Program-made: the position numbers and the translations under genes | Assembly (NCBI GenBank): GCA_903834835.1 | Contig: CAILKO010000074.1 | Span: forward strand, 1 to 47,988 | DNA from: an uncultured Pseudomonadota bacterium | GTDB taxonomy: Bacteria; Pseudomonadota; Gammaproteobacteria; Burkholderiales; SG8-39 | DNA length: 47,988 bases | Reading direction: 5' to 3' | Notes under the pieces: generated by a model | What the model saw: only the letters and a program-made list of their open reading frames with translations | What the model was told of the DNA's origin: nothing | Database searches by the model: none | Shown: positions 1 through 7,844 of the stretch, one piece after another | How positions within the stretch are numbered: position 1 is the stretch's first letter | Layout: each line of letters starts with the position of its first letter

Positions 1-80
1 ACCGGCATCCCGGCATCCGCCTGCTTCAGGAATCCGATGATCTGTTCTTCGCTGTACCTGCTCTTCTTCATGTCCGTCAT
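1..80 (-). CDS. IS3-family transposase OrfA, N-terminal fragment
   Basis: Only the first 26 codons are present, starting at the ATG at 80-78 and running off the window. The peptide MTDMKKSRYSEEQIIGFLKQ is the usual start of IS3-family (IS407-like) OrfA, the helix-turn-helix subunit that binds the terminal repeats. The start lies about 60 bases inside the element's inverted repeat, as expected. It is cut by the contig edge, not by mutation, so the full gene may be intact outside the window. Confidence 0.8.
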   Translation of the reverse strand, partial: MTDMKKSRYSEEQIIGFLKQADAGMP

Positions 81-140
81 TCTCCATAGTTCGACGGACT
101 TCTCTACTTTAAGCTGGTACGGCTGGTGGGGGGCAGGTCA
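1..140 (-). mobile_element. IS3-family element, 5' end (runs off window)
   Basis: This is the left end of an IS3-family insertion sequence that reads toward lower coordinates and leaves the window. Its outer terminal inverted repeat lies at 114-140 and begins TGACCTGCCCCCC when read on the minus strand. The first codons of orfA follow at 80. The element has landed inside another IS3-type orfB, whose remnant resumes exactly at 141. A near-matching terminus, TGACCTGCCCCCTTTAG, begins at 47848 at the other end of the window, in the orientation expected for the 3' end of the same element. Confidence 0.75.
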
Positions 141-347
141 AACGCACCGACCGAAAGTCTGTGGGGATCGCTGAAAGTGGCGCGGGTGCATGGCGTGCAC
201 TTCCCGACCCGTCGGGCGGCGATGGATGAAGTGGTCGACTGGATCGCGTTCTACAACCACCGTCGCCTGCACTCGACGCTCGCTTACGTCAGTCCCATGC
301 AGTTCGAGAAAAACTGGCTCGCCGATCAGCTAAGACGAGCCGCATAA
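141..347 (+). pseudogene. IS3-family transposase OrfB, C-terminal remnant
   Basis: This is the last 68 codons of a DDE transposase (integrase core) of the IS3 family. The segment NAPTESLWGSLK carries the third catalytic acidic residue, Glu, and YNHRRLHSTL near the end is the usual C-terminal signature. The first two catalytic Asp residues are absent, because the IS3 element ending at 140 was inserted here; the preserved codons begin exactly at 141. The reading frame can be traced a few codons to the left only as IS terminus sequence. It cannot be functional. Confidence 0.85.
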
Positions 348-360
348 TGCCCTCAGCTAT

Positions 361-387
361 GGAGTCCGTGAAACACAGGCAAGGTCA
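361..387. repeat. Right terminal repeat of the disrupted IS3 element
   Basis: The 27 bases after the orfB remnant end in AAGGTCA, so the outer end reads TGACCTTGCCTG on the minus strand. That fits an IS3-family right end just behind the OrfB stop at 347. The left partner was lost with the rest of the element. Confidence 0.5.
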
Positions 388-497
388 TATCTCGCCTTAC
401 CGTTCCAACCGTAAGTCCCTTTGCTACACGAAGGGTGGCTAAGATGGTGGAATCGAATTAGGTGACAATTTGTCAACTAGATTGTCAACCAATTCAC

Positions 498-504
498 GTT
501 GGGC
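498..504 (+). other. Integron core site (GTTGGGC), 5' cassette boundary
   Basis: GTTGGGC fits the GTTRRRY core at which integron integrases join gene cassettes. It lies 36 bases before the methyltransferase start, and that gene ends in an attC-like site, so the two together would bound one cassette of about 790 bp. On its own the 7-mer is weak evidence; the pairing with 1223-1292 supports it. Confidence 0.45.
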
Positions 505-539
505 GTCTCTATTCCATCACCAATCGTAGGAAGGAAAGT

Positions 540-1259
540 ATGTTGAAACCTTATCAACCTGTGGTCGCGTCCCTCCTCAATCAACTGCGCCCCGCCACTA
601 TTCTTGACGCGCCGTCAGGTAGCGGATGGCTGAAGGGCCTTCTCGGTTTTGAAACGAGGATGGATGGTCTCGATTTATTCGCCCCCCTCCCCCCCGCAAC
701 ATATGGCCTATTTCGTAATGTCGATCTCGACATGGGCATTCCCAACGACTTGGGGCTCTATGAAGCGATCGTGTGTTGCGAGGGTATCGAGCACTTCGGC
801 AATCCTGACCTCTTCTTCAAAACGGCGCACGAGCATTTGGTGCCCAGCGGCCAACTGATAGTCACGACACCAAATGTCTGGTTCCCCGAAGCTCGGCTCC
901 AATTCTTTCTTCGCGGGTTCTTCCCGAGCTTCCCCTGTCTCGTCGGCCGAATCGAGCGCGGTTCCCACATGCACATCATGCCGTGGTCTTTTGCGCACCT
1001 GTACCTATTCCTCCGTCTCAACGGGTTCGAGAAAATTACACTGCATGACATTGAGGAACCGAAACCAAAGCGGTTTTACGAGAGGCTTCTTGGTCTACCT
1101 CAAGCCCTTTACTGCCGCCACAAGCGAGCCAAGTCACTCACCGAAGAAGAGCGCATCTTTTGGTCATTTGCCGGTTCAGCGCAGTCAATCTATGGTCGCC
1201 GCCTTGTCGTCAGCGCACAGACGCCCAACCCGGCAGTCCACACGGACGCTGCGCGATAA
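540..1259 (+). CDS. Class I SAM-dependent methyltransferase (cassette-borne)
   Basis: A 239-residue class I methyltransferase. The SAM-binding loop is DAPSGSGW (about residues 23-30). The acidic post-I region has GLDLF, and a CCEGIEHF segment followed by TTPNVWFP matches the Methyltransf_11/23 type that often acts on sugars, lipids or small metabolites. I chose ATG 540 because GGAAGGAAAG lies directly upstream; the frame stays open to 462, but the SAM fold begins only after this ATG. The last residues, NPAVHTDAAR, are encoded by the attC-like hairpin region, which is common in integron cassettes. Lower GC than the backbone fits acquisition. The substrate cannot be told from the sequence. Confidence 0.8.
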   Translation: MLKPYQPVVASLLNQLRPATILDAPSGSGWLKGLLGFETRMDGLDLFAPLPPATYGLFRNVDLDMGIPNDLGLYEAIVCCEGIEHFGNPDLFFKTAHEHLVPSGQLIVTTPNVWFPEARLQFFLRGFFPSFPCLVGRIERGSHMHIMPWSFAHLYLFLRLNGFEKITLHDIEEPKPKRFYERLLGLPQALYCRHKRAKSLTEEERIFWSFAGSAQSIYGRRLVVSAQTPNPAVHTDAAR

Positions 1260-1292
1260 AGCCGCGCAGCGCCGGTCGGCTCTACGTTGAGG
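1223..1292 (+). other. Integron attC-like recombination site
   Basis: The outer core GCCCAAC at 1223-1229 fits RYYYAAC, and the distal core GTTGA at 1286-1290 fits the start of GTTRRRY. Between them a strong hairpin has nine-base arms CGCTGCGCG and CGCGCAGCG around a short loop. The 70-bp length is normal for attC (roughly 57-141 bp). The last bases of the distal core are replaced by the end of an IS1182-type element (GAGGCTGTAG), so the site looks clipped by that insertion. Confidence 0.65.
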
Positions 1293-1815
1293 CTGTAGAA
1301 AAACCCTCTCATTGCGTCGTCGATCTCGGAGTTCGAGCGTTATTCAATATGAACGCCCCGAATGGAGATTAAGAGATGGCGCGCTACAAACTTGTCGACC
1401 GCAGTCCTCGTTTCCTCCCCATCGTTCTTGAAGCGCAGTTGATCCCCGGTAGCTTCGAGCACGCGCTCGATGTTCTGGTCGACACGGAGATTGATGTTTC
1501 TCGACTGGCGAAGCGCTTCTGCAATGACGAGACTGGCGCTCCCGCCTTCGACCCGGCGATGATGCTGAAGATCGTGCTCCTCGCCTACAGCCGCGGCGTC
1601 ATCTCGAGCAGGCAGATCGAGCGGTTGTGCCGCGAGAATGTTCTGTTCATGGCGATCTCGGGCGACAGCGCGCCGCAGTTCTCGACCATCGCGACCTTCG
1701 TGCGCGAACTGGGCGAAGAGGCGTCCGGCATCTTCACGCGCGTGCTGCTTACCTGCGACCGGTTGGGCCTGATCGGCCGACAGATGTTCGCCATCGACGG
1801 GGTGAAGCTCCCGAG
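1289..1815 (+). mobile_element. IS1182-family element, 5' remnant
   Basis: The segment opens with GAGGCTGTAGAAAAACC, a terminus typical of IS1182-like elements, followed by the transposase start at 1376. It is cut at 1815 by the IS3-family element that begins at 1816. Sequence beyond that element, from 3052, does not continue the transposase, so the 3' part has been deleted. Confidence 0.65.
1376..1815 (+). pseudogene. IS1182-family transposase, N-terminal half
   Basis: About 146 codons of an IS1182-type DDE transposase. The N-terminal domain pattern is clear (FDPAMMLKIVLLAYSRGVISSRQIERLCREN), and the last true residues, FAIDGVKLPS, reach the first catalytic Asp region. Translation then runs into the inverted repeat of the IS3 element and stops at 1846, adding ten foreign residues. 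Normal family members are well over 400 residues, so this copy is dead. It sits exactly at the distal end of the methyltransferase cassette. Confidence 0.85.
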
Positions 1816-1893
1816 TGACCCCATCCCCGAATTCTGGACCGTTTAGAAGTAGGATTTCCGGCATGATTTCCGTGTTTAGAGGGAGGCCATGTC

Positions 1894-2160
1894 GTGAAGA
1901 AATCGAGGTTCACGGAGCAGCAGATTGCGTTCGCGCTAAAGCAGCAGGAGGTAGGTACACCGGTTGATGAGATCTGTCGCAAGATGGGCATTTCGGATGC
2001 GACGTTCTATAAATGGAAGAAGAAGTACTCGGGCCTGGGCCCTTCGGAGCTCCGTCGCTTAAAGCAGCTTGAAGAAGAGAATGCGAAGTCAAAGCGCTTG
2101 GTGGCCGATCTGTCTCTAGACAAAGCCATGTTGCAGGATGTGTTGAAGCGAAAGCCCTGA
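1894..2160 (+). CDS. IS3-family transposase OrfA
   Basis: An 88-residue OrfA. The helix-turn-helix region is visible as VDEICRKMGISDATFYKWKKKY, followed by a leucine-zipper-like coiled segment (RLKQLEEENAKSKRLVADLSLDK). The start is a GTG at 1894 after AGAGGGAGG; the ATG six bases upstream meets a stop two codons later. The frame ends at 2160. OrfB is in the -1 frame, so the full transposase OrfAB would come from programmed -1 slippage near CGAAAGCC at 2149-2156, giving a KRKALSPVRRREL junction. Confidence 0.9.
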   Translation: MKKSRFTEQQIAFALKQQEVGTPVDEICRKMGISDATFYKWKKKYSGLGPSELRRLKQLEEENAKSKRLVADLSLDKAMLQDVLKRKP

Positions 2161-2165
2161 GCCCC

Positions 2166-3035
2166 GTGCGTAGACGCGAGCTGGTCGATGAACTGCGCCG
2201 GGATTTCGGCGCAAGCATCCGCCAGACCTGCGGGGTGTTGAGCTTGTCGCGTTCGGTATATCACTATCAATCCAGGGCGGCTGATCAGGGGCCGCTCGTG
2301 GGCTGCATCAAGGAGCTTGCAAGCACGCGGGTGCGCTACGGCTACAAGCGCATCTATGTGCTGCTCAAGCGAGAGGGCTGGCAGGTGAATCACAAGCGGG
2401 TGTACCGGCTTTACCGGCGAGAAGGGTTGTCGCTATTTGAGCGCCGCCCGAAGCGTCATCGTTCAGCTGCACATCGGCCAAAGCCAATGCCTTCGCACGC
2501 AATGAATGAATGTTGGAGCATGGACTTCGTTGCCGATCAACTTTTTGACGGCCGGAGGCTCCGGGCGCTTACGTTGGTCGATATATACACGCGAGAGTGT
2601 TTGGCTATTGAGGTGGCCACGGGGCTTCGTGGTGTGGACGTGGTGCGAGTTATTGACGCGGTAACGATGCTCCGAGGTGCTCCGCAATCGGTACGAGTAG
2701 ACAATGGACCGGAGTTCATATCGCGGGTGCTGGACCAATGGGCCTATGCCAATGGCGTCGAGCTTGTGTTCTCCAGGCCGGGCAAGCCGACCGATAACGC
2801 CTACATTGAATCGTTCAACGGCAGGCTGCGCCAAGAGTGCCTGAACACGCATTGGTTCATGTCGCTAGAGGATGCGCGCAGCAGGATTGAGGCGTGGCGT
2901 CATGCGTATAACGAGACACGTCCCCACAGTGCGCTAGACTGGCAGACACCTGCCGAATTTGCTCGGTGCTGCGGGCTCGAGCCCGCAGCACCGAGCAAAA
3001 GAGAGCCGGAAATCTCTACGATAGACCGGTCCTAA
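2166..3035 (+). CDS. IS3-family transposase OrfB (DDE integrase core)
   Basis: A 289-residue catalytic subunit. The N-terminal HTH_21-type segment contains YGYKRIYVLLKREGW, followed by the rve core. The DDE triad can be seen as Asp in WSMDFVADQL, Asp in RVDNGPEF and Glu in YIESFNGRLRQECL, with the usual NETRPHSALDWQTPAEF near the end. It starts at GTG 2166 if made alone, but the main product is probably the OrfAB fusion made by -1 frameshifting from orfA. Length and motifs are complete, with no frameshift or stop. Confidence 0.92.
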   Translation: MRRRELVDELRRDFGASIRQTCGVLSLSRSVYHYQSRAADQGPLVGCIKELASTRVRYGYKRIYVLLKREGWQVNHKRVYRLYRREGLSLFERRPKRHRSAAHRPKPMPSHAMNECWSMDFVADQLFDGRRLRALTLVDIYTRECLAIEVATGLRGVDVVRVIDAVTMLRGAPQSVRVDNGPEFISRVLDQWAYANGVELVFSRPGKPTDNAYIESFNGRLRQECLNTHWFMSLEDARSRIEAWRHAYNETRPHSALDWQTPAEFARCCGLEPAAPSKREPEISTIDRS

Positions 3036-3102
3036 AACGGGGATGGGGTCAAGCCTGATGATACGTCGTACGGGCAACGTGTTCTGAATTTTGGGAGCTA
3101 CG

Positions 3103-3672
3103 ATGGCGATTCGTTCTGATGTTCTCGCAGCCTCATTTCTTGCGGTTTGGCTCCTAGCGGCACCGACATTTCTTTTAGACCGGGCGGAGGCGCGCGCGGT
3201 GGCCGATCTAGGCCTAGTTGAGGGCGATCAATACTTTCGACTTGGCGGGATCATTGCGAGTAGAGAGCTTGCGGCCAACACTGGCATCTTTGAAGTCAGC
3301 GACGCTACCCTCGGATATTCAACTGCGAATCAAGGATGGTTTTCGGAGTCGTCGTTTGCTCAATTCATAATTCCTTCGCGGGGGACGAGTTATAGCGTAA
3401 CGGGGCCGGCGCCGATGCTCTCCGAAGAAGAAGTGAATCGGCAGGAAGCCGAGCGTAAGTGGCGTGAGATGTTCCCCAATTCGGTCGATGCAGTGGCCCG
3501 GAGGAATCTTGAACGGGGGCAATCCCAAGTGCCCCACATCAGTAACACAGTCCGGTGGGAAGTTACCCGACCGCAAGTCGATCCCCGCAGACCGAGCTAC
3601 ATGAGAATCTGTACTCATCGACTCAACGAGGCTGGCGAGTCCACGACAGTTTGCAATGGAAACGCGCCTTGA
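3103..3672 (+). CDS. Hypothetical exported protein
   Basis: A 189-residue protein I do not recognise. The N-terminus, MAIRSDVLAASFLAVWLLAA and on to about residue 30, looks like a signal peptide ending near RAEA, so the product is probably periplasmic or secreted. I chose ATG 3103 because GGGAG lies 5-9 bases upstream; the frame is also open from TTG 3091. The mature part is mixed, with a charged stretch (EEEVNRQEAERKWREMF) and two cysteines near the C-terminus that could form a disulfide. It stands alone between the IS element and the catabolic cluster, with weaker GC bias than the backbone, so it may be acquired DNA. A decayed gene is also possible. Confidence 0.5.
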   Translation: MAIRSDVLAASFLAVWLLAAPTFLLDRAEARAVADLGLVEGDQYFRLGGIIASRELAANTGIFEVSDATLGYSTANQGWFSESSFAQFIIPSRGTSYSVTGPAPMLSEEEVNRQEAERKWREMFPNSVDAVARRNLERGQSQVPHISNTVRWEVTRPQVDPRRPSYMRICTHRLNEAGESTTVCNGNAP

Positions 3673-4054
3673 GACGGGCGAGTACATTCGCGCGCTAGGT
3701 TCCTTCCGCCAGAAGGAAGAAATGCGGTTGGTATAGGCTCTGGTATAGGTTTTGGGTTGACGGCTTGCGCTACAGAGGCAAACAACACAGTTGCATCATG
3801 GGGGTATGGGAGGGCGCCGTGCCGCCCGGGGAATCCGCTTTCATGCGCGAGGATTGTAAGCGTCCATCGGGATGCATCCGGTGGCTTGCAAAGCCATCGG
3901 TGCCGCGGCCCGCGCGCCATGCGAAACGTGGTCTCCGCCCGGGGAGGCAGGCCGCAGATTCTCGCTAAAATCCGGCGCCTGGCGGTTCCATATCAACGAT
4001 CGGCCGGGGACGGGGCCACAGGCCCGGAGTCCGCGGTACCCAGGGGAGGACGGC
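3673..4054. other. Intergenic region before the catabolic cluster
   Basis: I find no convincing gene in these 382 bases. Open frames exist on both strands but lack ribosome-binding sites and family features. The motif TGGTATAGG occurs twice, about 12 bases apart, at 3728-3750. The stretch marks the change from lower-GC accessory DNA to the high-GC backbone, and the promoter for the gene at 4055 probably lies here, though I cannot place it. Confidence 0.4.
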
Positions 4055-4807
4055 ATGCGTCTCAAGGACAGGGTGGCAATTGTTACGGGCGGCGGCATCA
4101 GCATCGGTCGCGCCTATTCGCTGGGTCTCGCGCGCGAGGGTGCGAAGGTCGTGATCGCCGATATCGACGCCGAGGGCGCCGCGAAGACGGCGGCCGAGAT
4201 CAAGGCCGCCGGTGGTGAGGCGATCGCGGTGAAGACGGATGTGGCGAACAAGGCGAGCGTCGACGCGATGGCCAAGGCGACAGTGGATGCCTACGGTCGC
4301 ATCGACGTCCTTGTGAACAATGCGGCGCTTTTCGCGAAGCTGCCGCTGCATACGCTCGACGAGACCGACGTCGAGGAATGGGACCGCGTGATGGCGGTGA
4401 ACCTGCGCGGGCCGTTCCTGTGCGTGAAGGCGGTGGTGCCCGAGATGCGCAAGCGCAAGTGGGGTCGCATTATCAACATCTCCTCCAGCTCGATCATCTG
4501 CGGCAACGCGAAGCGCATTCACTACGTGACATCCAAGATGGGCATCATCGGGTTCACGCGCTCGCTCGCGGCGGCAGTGGGCGACGACAACATCTGCGTG
4601 AACTCGATCATGCCCGGCGCGACGATGGACGACAGCACGATCGAGGCCTACGGCAAGGAGTGGTACCAGGGACCGCTCACCCGCCCGATCAAGCGCATCC
4701 AGGTGCCGGAGGACCTGGTCGGCACGGTGCTTTTCCTCTCCTCGGACGACAGCTCCTTCATCACCGGCCAGGCGATCTGCGTGGACGGCGGCGAATTCAA
4801 GTATTGA
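4055..4807 (+). CDS. Short-chain dehydrogenase/reductase (SDR)
   Basis: A 250-residue classical SDR that should use NAD(P)H to oxidise or reduce a hydroxyl/keto substrate. The cofactor motif is TGGGISIG (residues 11-18). NNAA lies near 88-91, and the catalytic set is Ser143-145 with Tyr157 and Lys161 in YVTSK. Asp36 after the second strand suggests NAD(H) preference. The C-terminal ITGQAICVDGGEF is standard. ATG 4055 is preceded by AGGGGAGGA, which decides the start over longer in-frame options. It is the first gene of a co-directional run with the Rieske oxygenase 102 bases downstream, so it may be a cis-diol or alcohol dehydrogenase of the same pathway. Confidence 0.88.
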   Translation: MRLKDRVAIVTGGGISIGRAYSLGLAREGAKVVIADIDAEGAAKTAAEIKAAGGEAIAVKTDVANKASVDAMAKATVDAYGRIDVLVNNAALFAKLPLHTLDETDVEEWDRVMAVNLRGPFLCVKAVVPEMRKRKWGRIINISSSSIICGNAKRIHYVTSKMGIIGFTRSLAAAVGDDNICVNSIMPGATMDDSTIEAYGKEWYQGPLTRPIKRIQVPEDLVGTVLFLSSDDSSFITGQAICVDGGEFKY

Positions 4808-4909
4808 GATCCCGACCCGGGGCGGGAATCGGGCAGGGGAGTATCATCGCCGGATGACCTTACGGTCGGACGGATCGGCAGCTTGGGGAAACAGGACAGG
4901 AGACGAGAA

Positions 4910-6199
4910 ATGCTGAGAGCAGAAGAGAATCAGGAACTTACCCGCGTCGGTCCGGGTACCCCGGGCGGCGAGATGCTGCGCCGCTACTGGTACCCGATCG
5001 CGCCCTCTTCCGAGATGAAGCAGAAGTGGTCCAAGCGCGTCCGGCTGCTGGGCGAGGATCTCGTCCTGTACCGCGATCGCAAGGGACGGCTCGGCCTGCT
5101 CGAGGAACGCTGCGCGCACCGCCGCGCGTCGCTGCACGACGGCATACCGACCGAAGACGGCTTGCGCTGCCCCTACCACGGCTGGCTGTTCGATTCGACC
5201 GGACAGTGCATCGACCAGCCGAACGAGCCCGAGAGCAGCAAGTTCAAGGAGCGCGTCAAGATCAAGGCCTACCAGGTCGAGGAACTTGGCGGCTTCATCT
5301 TCGCCTACATGGGGCCGCTGCCCGCACCGCTGCTGCCGCGTTACGACGGTTTCGTGGTCGATAACGCCATCCGCATGATCGGCTGGGCGCTGGTGCCATC
5401 GAACTGGCTGCAGATTATGGAGAACTCGGCCGATCCCGTGCATACGGAATGGCTGCACGGCCATCTGCAGGAGTGGGTGGAGGAAAAGGCCGGCGCCAAG
5501 AACAAGTACGCATTCAGCCGCAAGCACCTGAAGATCCGTTTCCCCGAATTCGAGTACGGCATGATGAAGCAACGCCTGCTGGCCGGCCACGGCGAGGACA
5601 GCGACGACTGGACCATCGGCCATCCCATCGTGTTTCCGAACATGCTCGCGGTCGGCAACGGCGATGAGAAGTCCTGGCGCGCCTACGCATTCCAGATCCG
5701 CGTGCCGATCGACGACACGCACACGATGCACTACTGGCACACCTCCTATGTCGCGCCTCCGGGCCTCGAGGTGCCGCAGCATCTGCTGGACAATGTCGCC
5801 TGGTACGAAGTCGTCTACAAGAATGCGGACGGCGAATTCGCGCTCGATTGCATCGACGCGCAGGACATCTATGCCTGGGTCACCCAGGGTCCGATCGCCG
5901 ACCGGAGCCAGGAGCGGCTGGGCACGACCGACCAGGGCATCATCACGTACCGCAACATGGTCCGGCGCGAAATCGACAAGGTTGCGCGTGGCGAGGATCC
6001 GATGAACGTGTTCCGCGATCCGGCGAAGAACGTCGTCCACAATCTGCCGCTCGAGCGCAACAAGCACCATTATTCCGACGGCTTGGCGAGCCTCGTGCGG
6101 CGCACGCATGCGCGCTTCTCGCCGATCGCGGACGAGGTCTGCAAGGTGTTCGCATCGGTCGACAAGGGGCAGGGCGCCAAGGCCAAGGAACACGCCTAG
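4910..6199 (+). CDS. Rieske non-heme iron aromatic ring oxygenase, large subunit
   Basis: A 429-residue oxygenase component that would hydroxylate or dealkylate an aromatic acid using electrons from a separate reductase. The Rieske [2Fe-2S] motif is Cys68-x-His70-x16-Cys87-x2-His90. The mononuclear iron site is Asn172, Asp175, His178 and His183 within ENSADPVHTEWLH. The whole resembles the phthalate 4,5-dioxygenase/phenoxybenzoate dioxygenase group, which are alpha-only homo-oligomers. ATG 4910 follows an AGGAGA at 4898-4903. No reductase or ferredoxin gene lies nearby, so the electron donor must be encoded elsewhere. The neighbouring SDR, Gfo/Idh/MocA and aldolase-type genes fit an aromatic pathway; the substrate is unknown. 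Confidence 0.88.
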   Translation: MLRAEENQELTRVGPGTPGGEMLRRYWYPIAPSSEMKQKWSKRVRLLGEDLVLYRDRKGRLGLLEERCAHRRASLHDGIPTEDGLRCPYHGWLFDSTGQCIDQPNEPESSKFKERVKIKAYQVEELGGFIFAYMGPLPAPLLPRYDGFVVDNAIRMIGWALVPSNWLQIMENSADPVHTEWLHGHLQEWVEEKAGAKNKYAFSRKHLKIRFPEFEYGMMKQRLLAGHGEDSDDWTIGHPIVFPNMLAVGNGDEKSWRAYAFQIRVPIDDTHTMHYWHTSYVAPPGLEVPQHLLDNVAWYEVVYKNADGEFALDCIDAQDIYAWVTQGPIADRSQERLGTTDQGIITYRNMVRREIDKVARGEDPMNVFRDPAKNVVHNLPLERNKHHYSDGLASLVRRTHARFSPIADEVCKVFASVDKGQGAKAKEHA

Positions 6200-6231
6200 G
6201 CGTACCGACGAGGCGCGCGGCTGACTCCGCC

Positions 6232-7329
6232 ATGAAGCTGAGCAGCTGGGCGCTTTTTCCTATCGCCCTGCCTTACCGTCGCAAGGTCGTCTGGGCGAAT
6301 GCCTCGGAGACCGCTTCGCCGCTGCTCCTCCTGAAGCTCGTCGCGGAGGACGGCAGCGTCGGCGCGGCAGAGGTGGCGGTGAAGCCGGGCTGGTTCGGTA
6401 CCACCTTCCGTTCGATCAGTGTTGCGCTGGAGGAGATGTTTCTTCCGCTCTGTGCCGGGCTGGATGTGCGCGACCCCGGTGCGTTCGTGCAGGCGGCGGC
6501 GAAGATTCCAGAGCACACCGCTGCCAAAGGTCTGGTCGACAACGCACTCTGGGATCTGCGCTCGGCGATCACGCGTCGCTCATTGCGCAGCGAATGGGGC
6601 GGTGCCGGGCGCGTTGCGGTCTCCTGGCTGCTCACGCGGCAGGCACCAGAGCTCATGGCGAGGGAGGCTGCGGAGGCCATCGGCCAGCACGGGTTCCGGG
6701 AGGTCAAGCTGAAGGGCGGGCAGGGCCTGGATATCGATGTCCGCGCGATACGCGCGCTGCGTGCAGCCGTCGGATCCGATATCAGGATACTGGTGGACTC
6801 GAACGCGCACTACGGCGCAGCCGAAATGCCCGAGTACCTTGCCGCGCTGGCCGACGAGGGCGTGCTCGCGGCAGAGGACCCCTGCGCCATGCAGCCCGAT
6901 GCCGCCTTCGAACGCCTGCAGGCTTCCGTGTCGATTCCGATTCTTGTCGATGCGCCGGCCTGGTCGTTGCGCGATACGGCGCTCTTCTGCGAACGGGGGG
7001 CGCGCGCGCTAGCACTGAAGCCCGGGCGTTCCGGCCTGAGTCTTGCCCGCGCGCAGGTTGCACTTGCCGCGCGCACTGGCTGCAGGGTGCACGTGGGCTT
7101 CGGCGGCGAGAGCGCGCTCGGCACGATCGGTGCGCTGCAGCTCGCGGGAAGTCTCACGGAGCGCGATTCGTGGCTTGCGGCCGAGGTCAGCTATTTCGTG
7201 ATGCTCGCCGAACAGGTCATCGATGTGGATCTGAAGATTTCCGCCGGGAGCATTGCGATACCGGAGCTCGCCGGCGTCGGGGAACGGGTCGATTGGGAGC
7301 GGGTCCGCCGCCTGTCAGCACTGCAGTGA
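6232..7329 (+). CDS. Enolase-superfamily enzyme (mandelate racemase/muconate lactonizing type)
   Basis: A 365-residue member of the enolase superfamily, which abstracts a proton alpha to a carboxylate. The KxK base motif is Lys159-x-Lys161. Metal ligands are expected at Asp189 (VDSNAHY), Glu215 (AAEDPC) and Asp240-241 (LVDAPAW), and another Lys lies in ALKPGRSG. KxK with a downstream lysine fits the muconate lactonizing/dipeptide epimerase subgroup better than mandelate racemase. It starts 32 bases after the oxygenase stop, so the two are probably cotranscribed. It could cycloisomerise a ring-cleavage product or racemise a pathway acid; sequence alone does not decide. Confidence 0.8.
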   Translation: MKLSSWALFPIALPYRRKVVWANASETASPLLLLKLVAEDGSVGAAEVAVKPGWFGTTFRSISVALEEMFLPLCAGLDVRDPGAFVQAAAKIPEHTAAKGLVDNALWDLRSAITRRSLRSEWGGAGRVAVSWLLTRQAPELMAREAAEAIGQHGFREVKLKGGQGLDIDVRAIRALRAAVGSDIRILVDSNAHYGAAEMPEYLAALADEGVLAAEDPCAMQPDAAFERLQASVSIPILVDAPAWSLRDTALFCERGARALALKPGRSGLSLARAQVALAARTGCRVHVGFGGESALGTIGALQLAGSLTERDSWLAAEVSYFVMLAEQVIDVDLKISAGSIAIPELAGVGERVDWERVRRLSALQ

Positions 7330-7426
7330 ATGAGGCTGGGCGGGCCGGAATGGACAGCGCCGGTCGGGCAACCTATATTCGCGCATCCCAGCAGGTTTTC
7401 ATTCAATCGAGAAAGAGGAGAGGTTC

Positions 7427-7822
7427 ATGGCGGGTAATCGTCGCAAGCGTTCGGTGGAAGTCGCAGGTGTCGCGCATTCGGCGCCGATTCCGATGGGAGC
7501 TGTGGTCGGGAACATGCTGTTCTCGTCCGCAATCATGGGGTCGGACCCCGCCACGGGCAAACCGGCCGCTGAGCCGGCGGCTCAGGCGAAGTTCGCTTTC
7601 GAGAACCTGCAGAGTCTGGTCCGTAATGCCGGCTTCTCGCTTGACGACATCGGCAAGCTGACCGTCTTCATCACCGATAACTCGATGCGCCAGCATGTGA
7701 ATGACAACTGGCTGAAACTCTTCCCTGACGAACATGATCGTCCCGCGCGTCACATCATCGTCCAGCCGCTGCCGGGCGGGATGCTGGTGCAGATCGAACT
7801 CGTCGCGGTCAAGGCGGCCTAG
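7427..7822 (+). CDS. RidA/YjgF/YER057c/UK114-family protein
   Basis: A 131-residue RidA-like protein, slightly longer than the usual 110-130. The trimeric chorismate-mutase-like fold is indicated by NMLFSSAIMGSDPATGK, FAFENLQSLVRNAGFSLDDIGKLTVF and the final LVQIELVAVKA. The Arg that binds the substrate carboxylate in true imine deaminases is normally near residue 105; here the region reads RPARHIIVQPLPGGML, so activity may differ. Catabolic-cluster members often hydrolyse enamine/imine or aminoacrylate-like intermediates. AGAGGAGAGG lies before ATG 7427. It closes the first co-directional run, and the next gene is convergent. Confidence 0.85.
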   Translation: MAGNRRKRSVEVAGVAHSAPIPMGAVVGNMLFSSAIMGSDPATGKPAAEPAAQAKFAFENLQSLVRNAGFSLDDIGKLTVFITDNSMRQHVNDNWLKLFPDEHDRPARHIIVQPLPGGMLVQIELVAVKAA

Positions 7823-7844
7823 TGCGCCGCGGTGCCGGGACCGC

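Larger units (their letters stand above)
1816..3051 (+). mobile_element. Complete IS3-family insertion sequence (1236 bp)
   Basis: The left terminus TGACCCCATCCCCGAATTCT starts at 1816. The right terminus, read inward on the minus strand from 3051, is TGACCCCATCCCCGTTTTAG, so about 14 terminal bases match before divergence. orfA and orfB fill the interior with the usual frame offset. Both frames are open, and the DDE residues and inverted repeats are intact, so the copy may be active. I see no clear 3-5 bp target duplication: the left flank is CCGAG and the right flank AGCCT. That fits a later deletion of one flank. Confidence 0.9.

Noticed and set aside
3757..4218. An open frame crossing the SDR start region
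   Set aside because: It overlaps the well-supported SDR gene out of frame, lacks a ribosome site, and its product is compositionally biased.
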